64,000 bases of DNA from Diphasiastrum complanatum (Eukaryota > Streptophyta > Lycopodiopsida > Lycopodiales > Lycopodiaceae), in contig CM055100.1 of the NCBI GenBank assembly GCA_029204225.1, positions 7,824,713 through 7,888,712 on the forward strand, given 5' to 3'. Made by a program: the position numbers and the translations under genes. This document shows, piece by piece, positions 36,001 to 47,306 of the stretch (its first letter is position 1; each line of letters begins with the position of its first letter). Below the pieces are notes generated by a model. That model was given only the letters and a program-made list of their open reading frames with translations, ran no database searches and was not told the origin of the DNA.

Positions 36001-39000
36001 CTCAGGATCATAGGGGCTCTGATACCATGTTGATAATCAAACTAGCAAGGATTCCCCATAGAAGAGAAGGAAGCCATTGTAATACACACTAATCACATAA
36101 CAATGATATCCTCTAAGGACTGTGGCTGATTACGACGGACCTCCAACTGATATTCTTTGGGCAAGCAAGTACAAGAAACCCTAATAGGAGAGAGAAAAGA
36201 GTTTAATAGTTGACCTACATTCTAGTCTAGAAAATACATATAACTAGTGAAAAATGAATAGTGAAAACAGTTTAACATTGAAATTCTAGCACTCCCGACT
36301 CCCCATTCTTCTTTGCCGAACGTTATTCTCAGCAGTTTCACTCATAGTAATGTGGGCAATAAATTTTTCTTTTGTGCTCCCTTGTAGTTGGCATAAACTG
36401 CCCATTTGTTCTGCTATAGTGTATTGCCCTCCTGTTCAATGATGTAGAGGTCATCTCGAAAACATGCCTACAATCCAAGATCTGAAATATTGCCGAGGAT
36501 TTTTGCAATATAGATAAGAAATCCAAGATTCAATTGAATAAACGAAGGATTGGAGAACAAGTTGAGAATATAGTTTTCTTCAACCAACAGGAATCTATAA
36601 AAGTTGCACTAGCTTGCACAAAAGGGGGGCCCATTTTCTTCTAGGTCAGAAAGTGCTCTGTTATGGAATTATAGCCAAAAGAATACATAACGTAGCGAAC
36701 ATGTGCTAAGCATAAGTTAAATGTATGCTCAAGCTATAAGCTAAAACTGATATAAGTTGCTCTATTGCTATGAAGTATCTCTCCAAATTATCAATTTTCA
36801 TACTTTGCCACATTTTCAGAATTGGCCTTTTCAGAATCGGAAAAATTAGCTTCTCAGGTGGATAAGAACTGGGCCTAAAGTTGGATTTGGGATTTCAAAA
36901 ATACAGAATTTTTGTTATTAGCTACAAGAAAGGTGATCGAAGATGAATCGTGCTCTCGCTAGTTTACTGTCTCTCTTTAGTTTACAATCAAACCCAATCA
37001 CGTAGAACGTTATTGAATGTGATTCTGGATGATATAGATATTGATTTTTTCATGAATCGCCTAAATCCTAGATCAGCTTCAAATTCGGATCACTTTGGAA
37101 TCGGTTAGAATTTGAATGAATTGGCAAATTGGGAAACTATGATGAATCTCAAAGGCCTGTTATAGTATTGGAAACCCTAGAGTCTGCCACTTAGGACTAG
37201 AGCCCAACTATGGCCACTATAGTAAAGGCGAAATGACACTCAAGGGCCCAAAGTATTTGGTCACCAAATGACAATAGCAATTTGGAACGACTGCCCTAGT
37301 AGAATACAGGAGTGCCTGCTGTAGGAAGATCAGTGGTTTAAAAGCCCCCCCAGAGTCCTCAAAAAAGTATAAAAGTGAAGTTAAATAACTACCGAAAGTT
37401 AAATTTTTAGTGCCGCTACCTTCTCCTTATATTAATTTAATTTACATATTCTTTAGTGCCTTGCAGCAAGTGATCCAAAAATTAAAGAGAATGGAAATTC
37501 ACCACTTGGAGAAAGCTAGAGCCCTGATAACATAAATTAGGGTTTTCTCCCGAAAGCAAAAACAAAAGCAAAAGTGAACTGGTGCCAACACTGTTGTGCC
37601 AGAAACCCCTGCGTGGCAGATTTAAATTCAGGTATAGAAGTTCGAAATTCTTTTATGCAGATGGATTTAAGATGCAATTTTCACATTTGCTCACTAAAAT
37701 GGTTAAGGTCTAGGGTTGCATGAACCTAAGAGTGTATCAGAATACTCATTCTGCACATGTTTCTGAACAGTGTTCTCGGCTGTCTTGTAACTTACTTCAT
37801 GGATAATTGTTATCAACTTAGCTACATGGATAAATGTTCTTCCTTGGGCTTGTGCCTATTTTTACCAGTCAGTCTTTCTCAACAACCCTGCCCTACACTT
37901 TTGCAAATTGCTACATTGGCAGATCAGATATTCACTTTAAAGCATAGTTGCACTGCGTTTCTGAAACGCGTTTCAGAATCGCGTTTCGGAAATTTTTGAA
38001 AAAAATTCCAGAAACGTGTTTTTTAAATTTTTTTTTTTTGGGTTTTTTTTTGGGCAATATGGGTATCAGATGAAAGCTCTAATTAAGAGCATAATTACTG
38101 CATAAGTGTTGGGCATTCAGTGGCATTTATTCTATAAGAGCTGCAGTTTTAGTTGTGCACAATACCCTTCCTGAACCCTGTGCCATTGAAAGCCTTCAGA
38201 ACTTACCATGTTGAGCGCTATAAGGGACTGGGTCCATATGGCTTTGTTTTGGGTGTCAAGACATACTTGCAAGAGTTGCTTGCAGTAAATGCTATCTATG
38301 CGTAATACATCAGGTAACATAAATGTGGACTATGAGTCTCTGACAAGCTTGCACTTGTAATTTAGGCTGAGGTGTGCATATTTTCGTAAAATTTATAGAT
38401 ACTTGTTTCCCCATTTTAAGTGACTGGAGTAAGTTTTATATTTTTCTGAAGATTGTGGCAGCCCGTCATTGGCTGTCCACATCTACATTCCACCACAAAC
38501 GTAACCTAGAACATGAACTTAGAATAAAATATCTAGGTTACAATAGAGCTCGAGGAGTTGCAGTTGTTATTAACACACACTTTTGGTGTTGCAGAGGGCT
38601 TGTTGTAGCTCCTGAAGCTGCAGGTGATGGATTTTTGCCTCCTTTCTCCACAAATGAAGGTGATGCAACTTATTGTGATCATGAAAATGTGAGAACAGAG
38701 GGAAGGAAAGTTCACCCTGAACAAAAAGTGGATTGGATTGAGCCACAACTTGTCTATTCTGGCCGAGGGAATATCCAAGCTGGCTATGTGGCAGAGGCAT
38801 TTCACTGGCTCCAAACCACGCCAAAAGTGCAGGTAAGAATCATAGTTTTTTATGTTTGTAGATGGCCACGTGTTCATGAGACGAAAAAAATTGGATTTCA
38901 GCTAGGTTGGTGATCTTGTCTTAGTTGGTCTGGTGTGTATTTACTAGTCTATGATTTTGTGCTTCTTTCAGTTTGTTTTATGGCCATGGGACACTTCCAA

Positions 39001-39649
39001 GGAATAACTATCTCTAACTGGAGAGAACTTCAACTCTTTATACATCTGACTTTTTCCTTTTGCTTGAACTTCGTTAGGGGGTAGTCATGTCGCTTGCCCA
39101 GGACAAGGCAGTTTGGGATGCAATTTTGAACAACGATAAAGTGAAAGAGTTTAGACAACAACTGCAGGAATCCGGAGGTATCATTGTAGCTAACTTTAGC
39201 TTGTTTGATAATTTTTTAATAAAGATTCACTATGTATGTCCATATCTGGTGGACCCTGTTGGTGACTTATTCTCACTGCTAATTGGTGATATTATCAAAA
39301 AGAACGTCATTACTGTGTATCTTGATATATCTTCTCTATACATTTTGTGCTAGGGCATTTCAACCTTGACAATAAGGATTTACCTTGTAATGATGGTAAG
39401 TCTGAAGAAAAGGCTGATTCTGCATCTGGTGGCTTTAACTTCCTTTTTAATCTATTTGAGGGTGCAAAGAATACAGCTTTTCATGTGAAGGAAATCCTTA
39501 TGGATTTCATCAAGAACATGTTATTTACCGACAAGAATTTGGCTGGAGAGAAGGATAGAGACACAGCTGATTGGACTGTAAAATCCTGCTTTATGCTTGC
39601 TATGATAGTCACATTCATAGTGCTGGTAAAGCGAGTCGGAGCTGTTTGA
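33043..39649 (+). CDS. Four-exon host gene, putative tail-anchored conserved plant protein
   Basis: Exons are 33043-33401, 38595-38832, 39078-39177 and 39354-39649 (993 nt, 330 codons plus stop). All introns are GT..AG and phases match (2, 0, 1). Exon 1 gives an Ala/Gly-rich N-terminus and then RPEYSIRDHLVFGKPPTHEE. Exon 2 gives EQKVDWIEPQLVYSGRGN and YVAEAFHWLQTTPKVQ. Exon 3 gives GVVMSLAQDKAVWDAILNND. Exon 4 gives an amphipathic helix FHVKEILMDFIKNML and a C-terminal hydrophobic segment SCFMLAMIVTFIVLV before KRVGAV, as in a tail-anchored protein. The layout and the VVMSLAQDKAVWDAI block resemble an uncharacterised plant-wide family (possibly UCP012943); that name is from memory and unverified. 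Biochemical role unknown. Intron 1 (5.2 kb) is full of old repeats. Confidence 0.85.
33610..33876 (-). pseudogene. Copia RNase H remnant in intron 1
   Basis: Open minus-strand text starts VSSTKAEYA (compare the Copia SSTEAEY motif) and later reads HHNFIREAVVNKEI (compare HFIREKVxxGEI), followed by frame loss. It lies in intron 1, opposite to the gene. Confidence 0.5.
34232..34495 (+). repeat. Diverged tandem duplication (about 140 bp)
   Basis: 34232-34365 and 34373-34495 share gatagtgacattgatgcttgctt, tacatatttggaggttga and acttgtatYgcaaa in the same order. They are unequal and diverged. They lie in intron 1. Confidence 0.7.
36016..36060 (-). mobile_element. Met-type PBS and LTR edge in intron 1
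   Basis: GCTCTGATACCA at 36016-36027 is followed by TGTTGATAATC, the arrangement of a PBS adjoining an LTR end on the minus strand. A candidate purine tract and LTR start (ATGGGAG, TGTTAGAAT on the minus strand) lies about 360 bp away near 35667. No coding sequence lies between, so this may be a small non-autonomous element; partner LTR ends were not found. Confidence 0.45.
37957..37974. repeat. 18-bp perfect palindrome
   Basis: TCTGAAACGCGTTTCAGA is self-complementary over 18 bases and is followed by further AAACGCG/CGCGTTTC half-sites to about 38020. It lies in intron 1. Confidence 0.85.
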
Positions 39650-40380
39650 CTTGCCAGGCCTTATAACCCGAGCTATTTGGTTACAGAAAGCCCCAAGGAC
39701 CATTATTGTGGTCTATAGACCAGAGTTTGACAGGCTTCTATATAGTGCCAGTGAATCAGTCGATAAAACACAGTACGTAGTAGTAGTCTCTAATGAACAT
39801 TGATGTTTGTACATAGTCTCTACGGGACATTACAAGTTTGCCTCTTTTGAACGGTCCTTGTGTGCTGGATTGTACGTGTTTCATATTGGACGTTCAAATG
39901 TCTAGCCTCAAGTTTGAGGAAGAAAAATCATGTATGTAAATTCTGGGTTTGATCTTCTATTGGCATCATTGTGGTCTTGATCAGAGAAGTCTTCAGTGAT
40001 TTGGTAGCTTTATATGAAAACCTCTTGAACATGAGGAAGTATGCGGAAGCATTTAGATAACTTCTAGTCAATGTTACCTTGTAGCAAAAAGCAGCTTTGA
40101 CATCAAGTGCGATTCAGAAAAAGTCGTATTTGCCTTTCAGCCCATTTGTGAAGAAATCTACCAAAGAAAATGATAAGGTATCAAGACATTGTTTTCTTGA
40201 TAAAGAGCACACAATACAAATGAGAGGAGGCTGCCCCTCTTTGAAGGAACTTGCCAGCTTCTTTCCTTACCAAAACATCACCTCACATAAGTTAGTTATG
40301 TACCTTTGCAAATAGTGACCCTAGTGGACCCAATGCTAGGACTCAAATGTATTAATTATGCTGCCATTTAATAAAACTTA
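39650..40380 (+). other. Probable 3' UTR and downstream region
   Basis: Non-coding sequence follows the stop. AATAAA occurs at about 40371. The exact polyadenylation site cannot be set from sequence alone. Confidence 0.4.
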
Positions 40381-40474
40381 AGAGCTCAAATGCCAATACA
40401 GAAAGTAAACACAAATTCACATTTTCATGGTTCTTCACTTGGAAAACAGTTGAATGAATTTGATCTTGATTGTA

Positions 40475-41222
40475 AAAAAAAGGTAGCAAAACACAAAAAA
40501 CAATAGCTTCATCAGAGGACCATTTTTCATGTTTGGAAAACGAAGTAGGACTAAGTGTTGATGTTGACCATGCTCTAGTTGAATTAGAATCATAACATCG
40601 GGCAAACATGTGAATGAACTTTGCCTTTCTCACATCTTGTGTTAAAAGACTTAGTAAGCCAAAAATAGTCCTCAATATTTTGACGAGCTAAATGTCAAAC
40701 TAAATGTCAAATGCATATTTGTTGGCTTGAAGTTGCAAATGATAATTCAATTAGACTAAGCTTTTGTGTACTATTGTTGATGGTAATAGTAGCCAACAAT
40801 AATCTGACATACTAAACGTCACGTGCATATTTGGTGGCTTAAAGTTCTAAATAATATTTCAAAGCTTTTCACGGATAAGGAGCATAATATTAGGGAGCTA
40901 CTTTGTTTGAACGTAGTCTTGAGCAAACATATAGTTATTTTGTGAGTTGTCCTTCATGAAGGTAAAAAAGGTAGCTTAAAAAGGTAGCAAAACACAAAAA
41001 ACAATAGCTTCATCAAAGGACCATTTTTCATGTTTGGAAAACTAGTAGGACTAAGTGTTGATGTCGACCATGCTCGAGTTGAATTGGAATCATAACATCA
41101 TGCAAACATGTGAATGAAGTTTGCCTTTCTCACATTTGTGTTAAAAGACTCGATAAGCCAAAAGTAGTCAATGTTTTGACAAGCTAAATGTCAAATGCAT
41201 ATTTGTTGGCTTGAATCTGCAA
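40475..41222. repeat. Direct repeat pair, about 250 bp each
   Basis: 40480-40735 and 40980-41222 share aggtagcaaaacacaaaa, gaccatttttcatgtttgga, catgtgaatgaa and atgcatatttgttggcttga in the same order, with about 10% differences. The unit between (40736-40979) carries a third, partial echo near 40797-40840. Confidence 0.8.
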
Positions 41223-44200
41223 CCATGGAAGGGAATATCATTGGAATATTGTCACTAGGAGATCATTTTTAGACGATTTGAGAGGTAAAAACATGGTTGA
41301 TGGACATAGCTGACTAAAAGTAATCCAAGAACAATTATGAGTGTGAATTTGACCAAGTGTTATAAAGAGGTCCTTCCTTTGCACAACCCATAGGCCTCTC
41401 ACATAAAAGAACCTACCTAGGTTTTGTTAGCATTATTGAAACGAGTTTGTTTCACCTAATAACTATGAAATATTGGCTAAGGGGTGTAATTTCTTTCATC
41501 TTTATAGTTCTTGGGGCATTGGAGAAGTGATTTAAATGGTCCATACCATTGGAAAAAATATACTAGTTCTAGTTTTTTGTACTAAGATGCTCTGTAGACA
41601 TAGGAAGGAAGATCTCAAGATTTTAGTTTGGGTGGATATGCAATACTACTATCCACCACAATATTGCTACTTGTTGAATGATATATTCTTATATTTAGGC
41701 TAAGTATTGGCATTTCCTATTGCTTTTCCTATCGCTTTGAAGCCAAGCAAGAATATGTCAAGCAGGTTGTCTTGAAGTTGCCAAGCTACCTCGTTTTGCA
41801 AAACATTGATTTAAGCGATTGACTCAACTCTCGCTAAAGATGCAAGAGAATGCCCTAGTTTTTGGAAGGAGGAAGAGAAGATCGAGCATTCTAAAGATAT
41901 GGTAGATGAACTATAATCTCGACTGTGTACTGCTCTCCTTTTTAAGAGGTCATTCTTGTGCATGTGCAATAAGAGCCTCAATTGAACAACTTTGATTGAA
42001 ATAGGAGTTTTGGCTAAAACCAACGTTGATACAATTGACAAGCGAGTCATCTAGAAGATTTTGAGACACATAAATAAGTCGAGCTAGGAAATTGACATAA
42101 CACACTAGTGACATGCAAGTTAAAGCAAGAAGTTTCTCTTTGATTAGCTCAACACAAGGAGAGTACGTAACAATATCCGTTGTCAACAATAACATCATAA
42201 AGACAAGTTTTTCTCATTTTGATATTTTACATACAATTATTGGTACAAATGGTTTTCAGCTCACAACAATTAGAAGAAAGTAAGGACGATAAAGACTCAT
42301 TAGGGAACCTTAGACACAAACTATGTAAGGAGCAACCTAGAATGAGACAAAGAAAGAGTGCATACAATTTCCTTCGTTATTGTATGTGGATTTTGTGATA
42401 ATTACAATATAAGGATAAAGTGCAAGTTGGAGAAGTTTTGCAGTATTCTTATGTGATAATTACATATGTACACATCAAATAATATAGTTTCTAGACTTAA
42501 TGCGAAATTATTGATCAAATATATATATTGGGCACTCAAAGAAAAAAGGACCTTAACTGGTGAAACTAAGAATCAAGCGGACTATAAATATCACAAGAAA
42601 GGTGTGTATAAATGGGGACTAGAAAAAACAAGTTATTCACACAAATAAGTAAAAAAAAAAAGGATTTTGAGAGTAACTTTTGGGCCACCCGATGATACGT
42701 TGAAGTGAGACTTTTAGCCCCCTTTCTTCACACAAATTAGTTAAATAAAAAAGGGAAGAGCATCCAAACATTACCCTTTTGATGCACCTTGGAAACATGT
42801 TAAATAAGGTGTTTATAGGGTAGTCATTGGCCGCCCTTTTTTCAACATGTGTACAAATAATGGGGTGACTAAAACGCACCAATAATAAGAAGCAATTCAA
42901 AGGACGTGTTTTGCCACCCTTTTTATGAAGTGTGCAAAAAGTAAGAAAATGGCCAAAAGCCATCCTTTAAATTGCCCATAATGTAAGTTTAAAAAGTGGC
43001 GTTGGCCATTAAGATGTACAACTGTAAAGGGCAGCCACAAATTTATATATATGCCTACATTTCATGATTGTTTAAAAGGCAATTTTTTGTCTCACCTATA
43101 AGATTAAGTTCAAAAAACCATATTAAATTGTCTTTCTATGATGCGTGCAAACACATTAATGAGTATGTCCTTTTATTGTGTATAAGACATCTAATACATT
43201 AGTGACTTCTGATTCCTTGAAAAGGTCGCACAATACTAACTCACTTTTTGTGGATATTAGCATGGGACAATCAATCAACATGTTACATCCTTACATACAT
43301 GAGAAAATATTGAAACTAAAAAACAAATAGGTTTCTTTACGAGGTAAGAGACATACATTCAAAGCTAGGTTGGCCTACAAGTTCAAATGACGAAAATGAG
43401 TTTTCAATGCATGGGAATTATGAAACCATGGGAGAAATGTTTGATGATGTTTATGAGCATGATAATGAGGAGAGATGCAACGAACGATAATGGCTTTTTG
43501 TCTCAAGAAGATATTTTTTATGAGAATTATAACCTAATTAACTAGATGATCTCTTTGAAAGTAGCACTAGATTAGGCAAGGGGGTAAAAAGCTAGCATGC
43601 TAGAATGCCATTGGGCATTTGCATGAGATGTTCTATTTTTGGATTGAGAGAATCAAGTTGACTTATATTGGCATGATCCCCACCATCGTTAATGTTAATG
43701 ATACCTACTATGAAGAAAATAACATATGCAGTAGTAATTTTGTGGAGCAACTAAATTTTGAATTATCTATAAAAGATGTCAACCTCTAATAGATTTTAAT
43801 ATAGTTTTATTGATTTGATAGTAATAGGCTAGACACTAGTAAACATAAGATAGTCAAAGTTGGTTCAAATGTCATCATTCACATCCTACCATAGAATATA
43901 AATATATTTTTCCTCAGGTTGAGCCTCAGTTGCTCATTTATGTCAACTTTACAAGCTTGTGCTTGTAAGTGCTTGATAGGACATCAGCCTAGCTAGATGG
44001 AGGATGTAAGTCTCATAGTCGCAGTGGAATTTGAGCCATGTCGCTCGTGTGGTCCACTTGTGTCTTGTGTGCAAGTTGGATGGGGACAAGTCAGTTGGTC
44101 AAGAGTGTGATAGACTCTCTATGTGAGCATTGTATGTGCATGATACTTTGGGAGTCAAACTTGGTGGTTTGATGGTGTGCTTGAGTGTGAGTCAAATACA

Positions 44201-44294
44201 GGTGGCATGGATATGCATAACATCTTTTGGACACTCCAGACATTGCTACAGTTTGTATCGCTTTACTCCTATCACATTTGAGCTTAAGGGAGAG
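41223..44294. other. Gene-free region
   Basis: AT-rich sequence with no supported ORF or RNA. Its right end (43980-44294) leads through a purine tract (TTAAGGGAGAG) into an LTR, so at least that part is old retrotransposon DNA. Confidence 0.45.
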
Positions 44295-44623
44295 TGTTAG
44301 AAATCAGTTGTGATTTGATTCATTAATGTAAGCTCTAAATGTGATACTGTGATTATTGTACATTTAATCAATTTACTGTTTCCACTATTGACCTACTTGG
44401 ATTAGTCGAGTAGAAGCACATTGGAAAATTGAGCCTATACAGTGTTATTTACAGTACTTGCTATACTCGGGGGCATGTCTCAAGTTTGTTGGTCGAATTT
44501 GGCCATATTGGGCCTGACCTTAGTTTGGCAGGTGGTAGGTCAATTTTAGGACACATGTCTTTTCATGCAATTTGTAAATACACTATATGTACAAATTTCT
44601 TTGTAATACAATTAACTTTTGTT
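44295..44623 (+). repeat. LTR related to the solo LTR at 19.35 kb
   Basis: The sequence starts TGTTAGAAATCAGTTG directly after a purine tract GAGCTTAAGGGAGAG, the signature of a 3' LTR on the plus strand. It shares its whole outline and its end with 19353-19752. No related coding region was found upstream. Confidence 0.75.
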
Positions 44624-46040
44624 ATGCAATCTATGAGAGCTTGAGAGGTGTGGCTATGGTGAATGTTTTCTGTATACTGCACTAGATCCTATGGAAATTT
44701 AAACTCGGTATTGATCCAAATCAGAACTTTTCGTGCTTGAATGTAGATAAATTATTGTAGATCAAGTCTGATTGCACTTGCATGTAGATTTGATCCATAA
44801 GATCATGGTGAAAAAGTTGAAAAATGGTTCTAAAAAAAACAAGGCTTTCAATGTAAATCAAATAAATACTCAATTTTGTGATGACTCAGTTAAAAAATAA
44901 AACCTTAGATATTTCTAATCATGTCATCGCAGCTGCTCTGGTGTATTTCAAGCAAAACTTCAATAACGAATCACCGAGGATGTCGGTATTGTACCACACT
45001 ATTTTGGGCACAAATTGGATAAGCAGTTCCTAGCAGAAAAGTTTTTTAAGCATGCAACCTTAGGGACAGAAGTCTACATTATTCCATATTGTAAACAATA
45101 AGTGTTAGATAGTGATTTTGGACCAAAAATTGGGGTTTTTGGACCATAAATGGGCTATGGAAACCATGTTTGACTTGACTCAGAACTTTTAGTGCTTGAA
45201 TGCAATGGAATTACAGGGATTTGGATTTTATGGCACAAATTTGTGGATTTCCCCCATGAATTTGGGTCAGAATTGGTCAAAAAACAAGGTTTTTTGATGA
45301 TTTTTGGACTAATTTTGGAGTAGATCTCAAAATTCTCAGCCAAGAATTGGTATGGACGTTTTCAGAGATGTAATGAAGCTGTCCTTAAGCTTTCATGAAG
45401 TCTGGTAGGGGTTAGACACCATTAGGGGGCTCAAAACATTCAAAAATAGTGTATTTTTGATGATTTTTGAGCATGATTACCTATTAATTGGGGGTCTGAA
45501 CCTGTTGGTTCTTGTTACAAGCTGAAAGATATGTTGGATTGCCTCTGATTTGAGTCATCATGCATCCAATTTGGATAGATGTGCATTAGACACCAACATA
45601 TTAAAGTTTTGCTTGTTGAAGGAGGCCAAAAATGCATTGTTTGCATGATCTGAGCTTATGATTGCTTGCTGGACCTGTTAGAAGCTTCTATGCCTCTCTA
45701 ATGAACCTTAGTAGAGTGCTTGTAACCTCTGATCCAGGGATTTTTGGGCTGGGATGTGCTTTTTAAAGATTCCTCTCCACAAAAGTGCACCCTCCTACCT
45801 ATTTTTCATGCATTTATTGCTCGCATGTGTGAATCCAGGGGGTGCAGGGTGACATAGCAAGTGCCTTGTAGACCCACTCTCCCTTAGTATTGTGCTTTAC
45901 AGCTACCAATTTGGTGTCCTGTAGAGAAAGTTATGGCCGTTCGAAGTTTCGCAATTTTTGAACTAAAATTAAGTATAACCCATGAAGAGCCTAAGTCATT
46001 TTTTGGGAATATATCTCCTAAGTACTTGCCTTGTAATTAA
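44624..46040. other. Gene-free region
   Basis: No ORF is supported. Two stretches near 44712 and 45182 share cagaactttt-gtgcttgaatg, so the region contains its own diverged repeats. Confidence 0.4.
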
Positions 46041-46402
46041 GGGCAAGACCTTTAAAAGGAAAAGACATTGCCTTGGATAACCTTTACTAGGTCGTCCAGA
46101 CGAAACGACTAGATACGAAAAGACATGTTAAACTAGAGTAACTTTAACTCATAGTTAAGTATACCTCCTATGGTATAGTTGAACGTATTTTCAGTCTTAT
46201 TGTCAACTAGACCCTTTTGCGGGAGCGACGCACCTATTGTTTACGAGGTGTGTTTGTTCGCCCCGTAGAACATATATAGATCTCACACTTCAGTCTCGAT
46301 CATCGAGAGAGAAGAGTTTATGCTTATGTAAGAGATTGAAGAAGTGAATAGAGTTCTGTGAGTTATTCCCTCTTATCTCTGTTCTCCGCACTGCTGAGTG
46401 TG
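46041..46402 (+). repeat. Gypsy-3 5' LTR, first part (split by Copia-D)
   Basis: Homology with the Gypsy-1 LTR is clear from about 46225 (gaggtgtgtttgtt) and weaker upstream, so the left end is only approximate. The LTR is interrupted after GTGTG at 46398-46402 and resumes at 50969/50974. Confidence 0.7.
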
Positions 46403-47102
46403 TGTGAAAGTACTGTACTTTAGGACCATAAATGGATCTACAAAAGATCCACAAGAGTGATTGGATGCTTGCTTAACAATCTATCAAAAAACTAGACACA
46501 AAAAAGTTGATCTAGATTGGCAATTTGACAAACAACAAGCATTAACAATCAAAAGCATTGATAAACATTGAAATCTGAGCCCACACGTGTGTACTACAGG
46601 CTGTAGTACGGCCTTCAACCTGAGAAACAAGTAGAAATTGATTTGGTTTCATTTGGATCACAAAAACTCAATGTACATAGTGAACTAGCTTGAGATTGCC
46701 AATGAGCTCCAAAAATTTTCTATCTTCTCACTATGGAGAGAGGGAATACATAGCAAATTCGACTTCCTTCTTGAAGTTAGGTGGATTTCCAGCATGTAAT
46801 AAGGAAGTTAACTCACTCTCCTTGACCTAAAATGAAACTCTAGTCTATTTCCTAGAGTTACGCTTGGTAGGTAGCTAGTTGGTCAAATTTTCACCCTAAA
46901 CTTAGGTGTAGGTCCTATAAAGTAGGGATGACCACCAAATAGACATGACCAACTCTCTTGACTTGACCTAACCTACATTAGGCTGGGTTTCCCATGTGGC
47001 ATCATGGATCACATGTGTGGGACCCACTTGTGTACACAATTTACACTATTCTACATGGTTTTTGGTCAAGCTAGATTTGCCAATTTTTGGCAATTCTTCA
47101 CA
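46403..47102 (-). repeat. Copia-D 3' LTR
   Basis: On the plus strand it starts TGTGAAAGTACTG and ends AATTCTTCACA, with 6-bp inverted termini TGTGAA/TTCACA. Confidence 0.95.
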
Positions 47103-47306
47103 CTCCTCCTCAAATTTAGCTTGATCTATTTACAACTCTCTTGATAGATGAATGAAAGCTTTTAGAAGTGTCTAAAAAATCCAGCTACAAAGAAGGAACT
47201 TTTGAGACTCCAATAGAGAATGATGTCCATGAAGGATCTTTCACCACCTCTTAGAGGATCTCTTACAAGATGTTCCATAAATGTGTCATGTAGCACGCTT
47301 CAAAAA

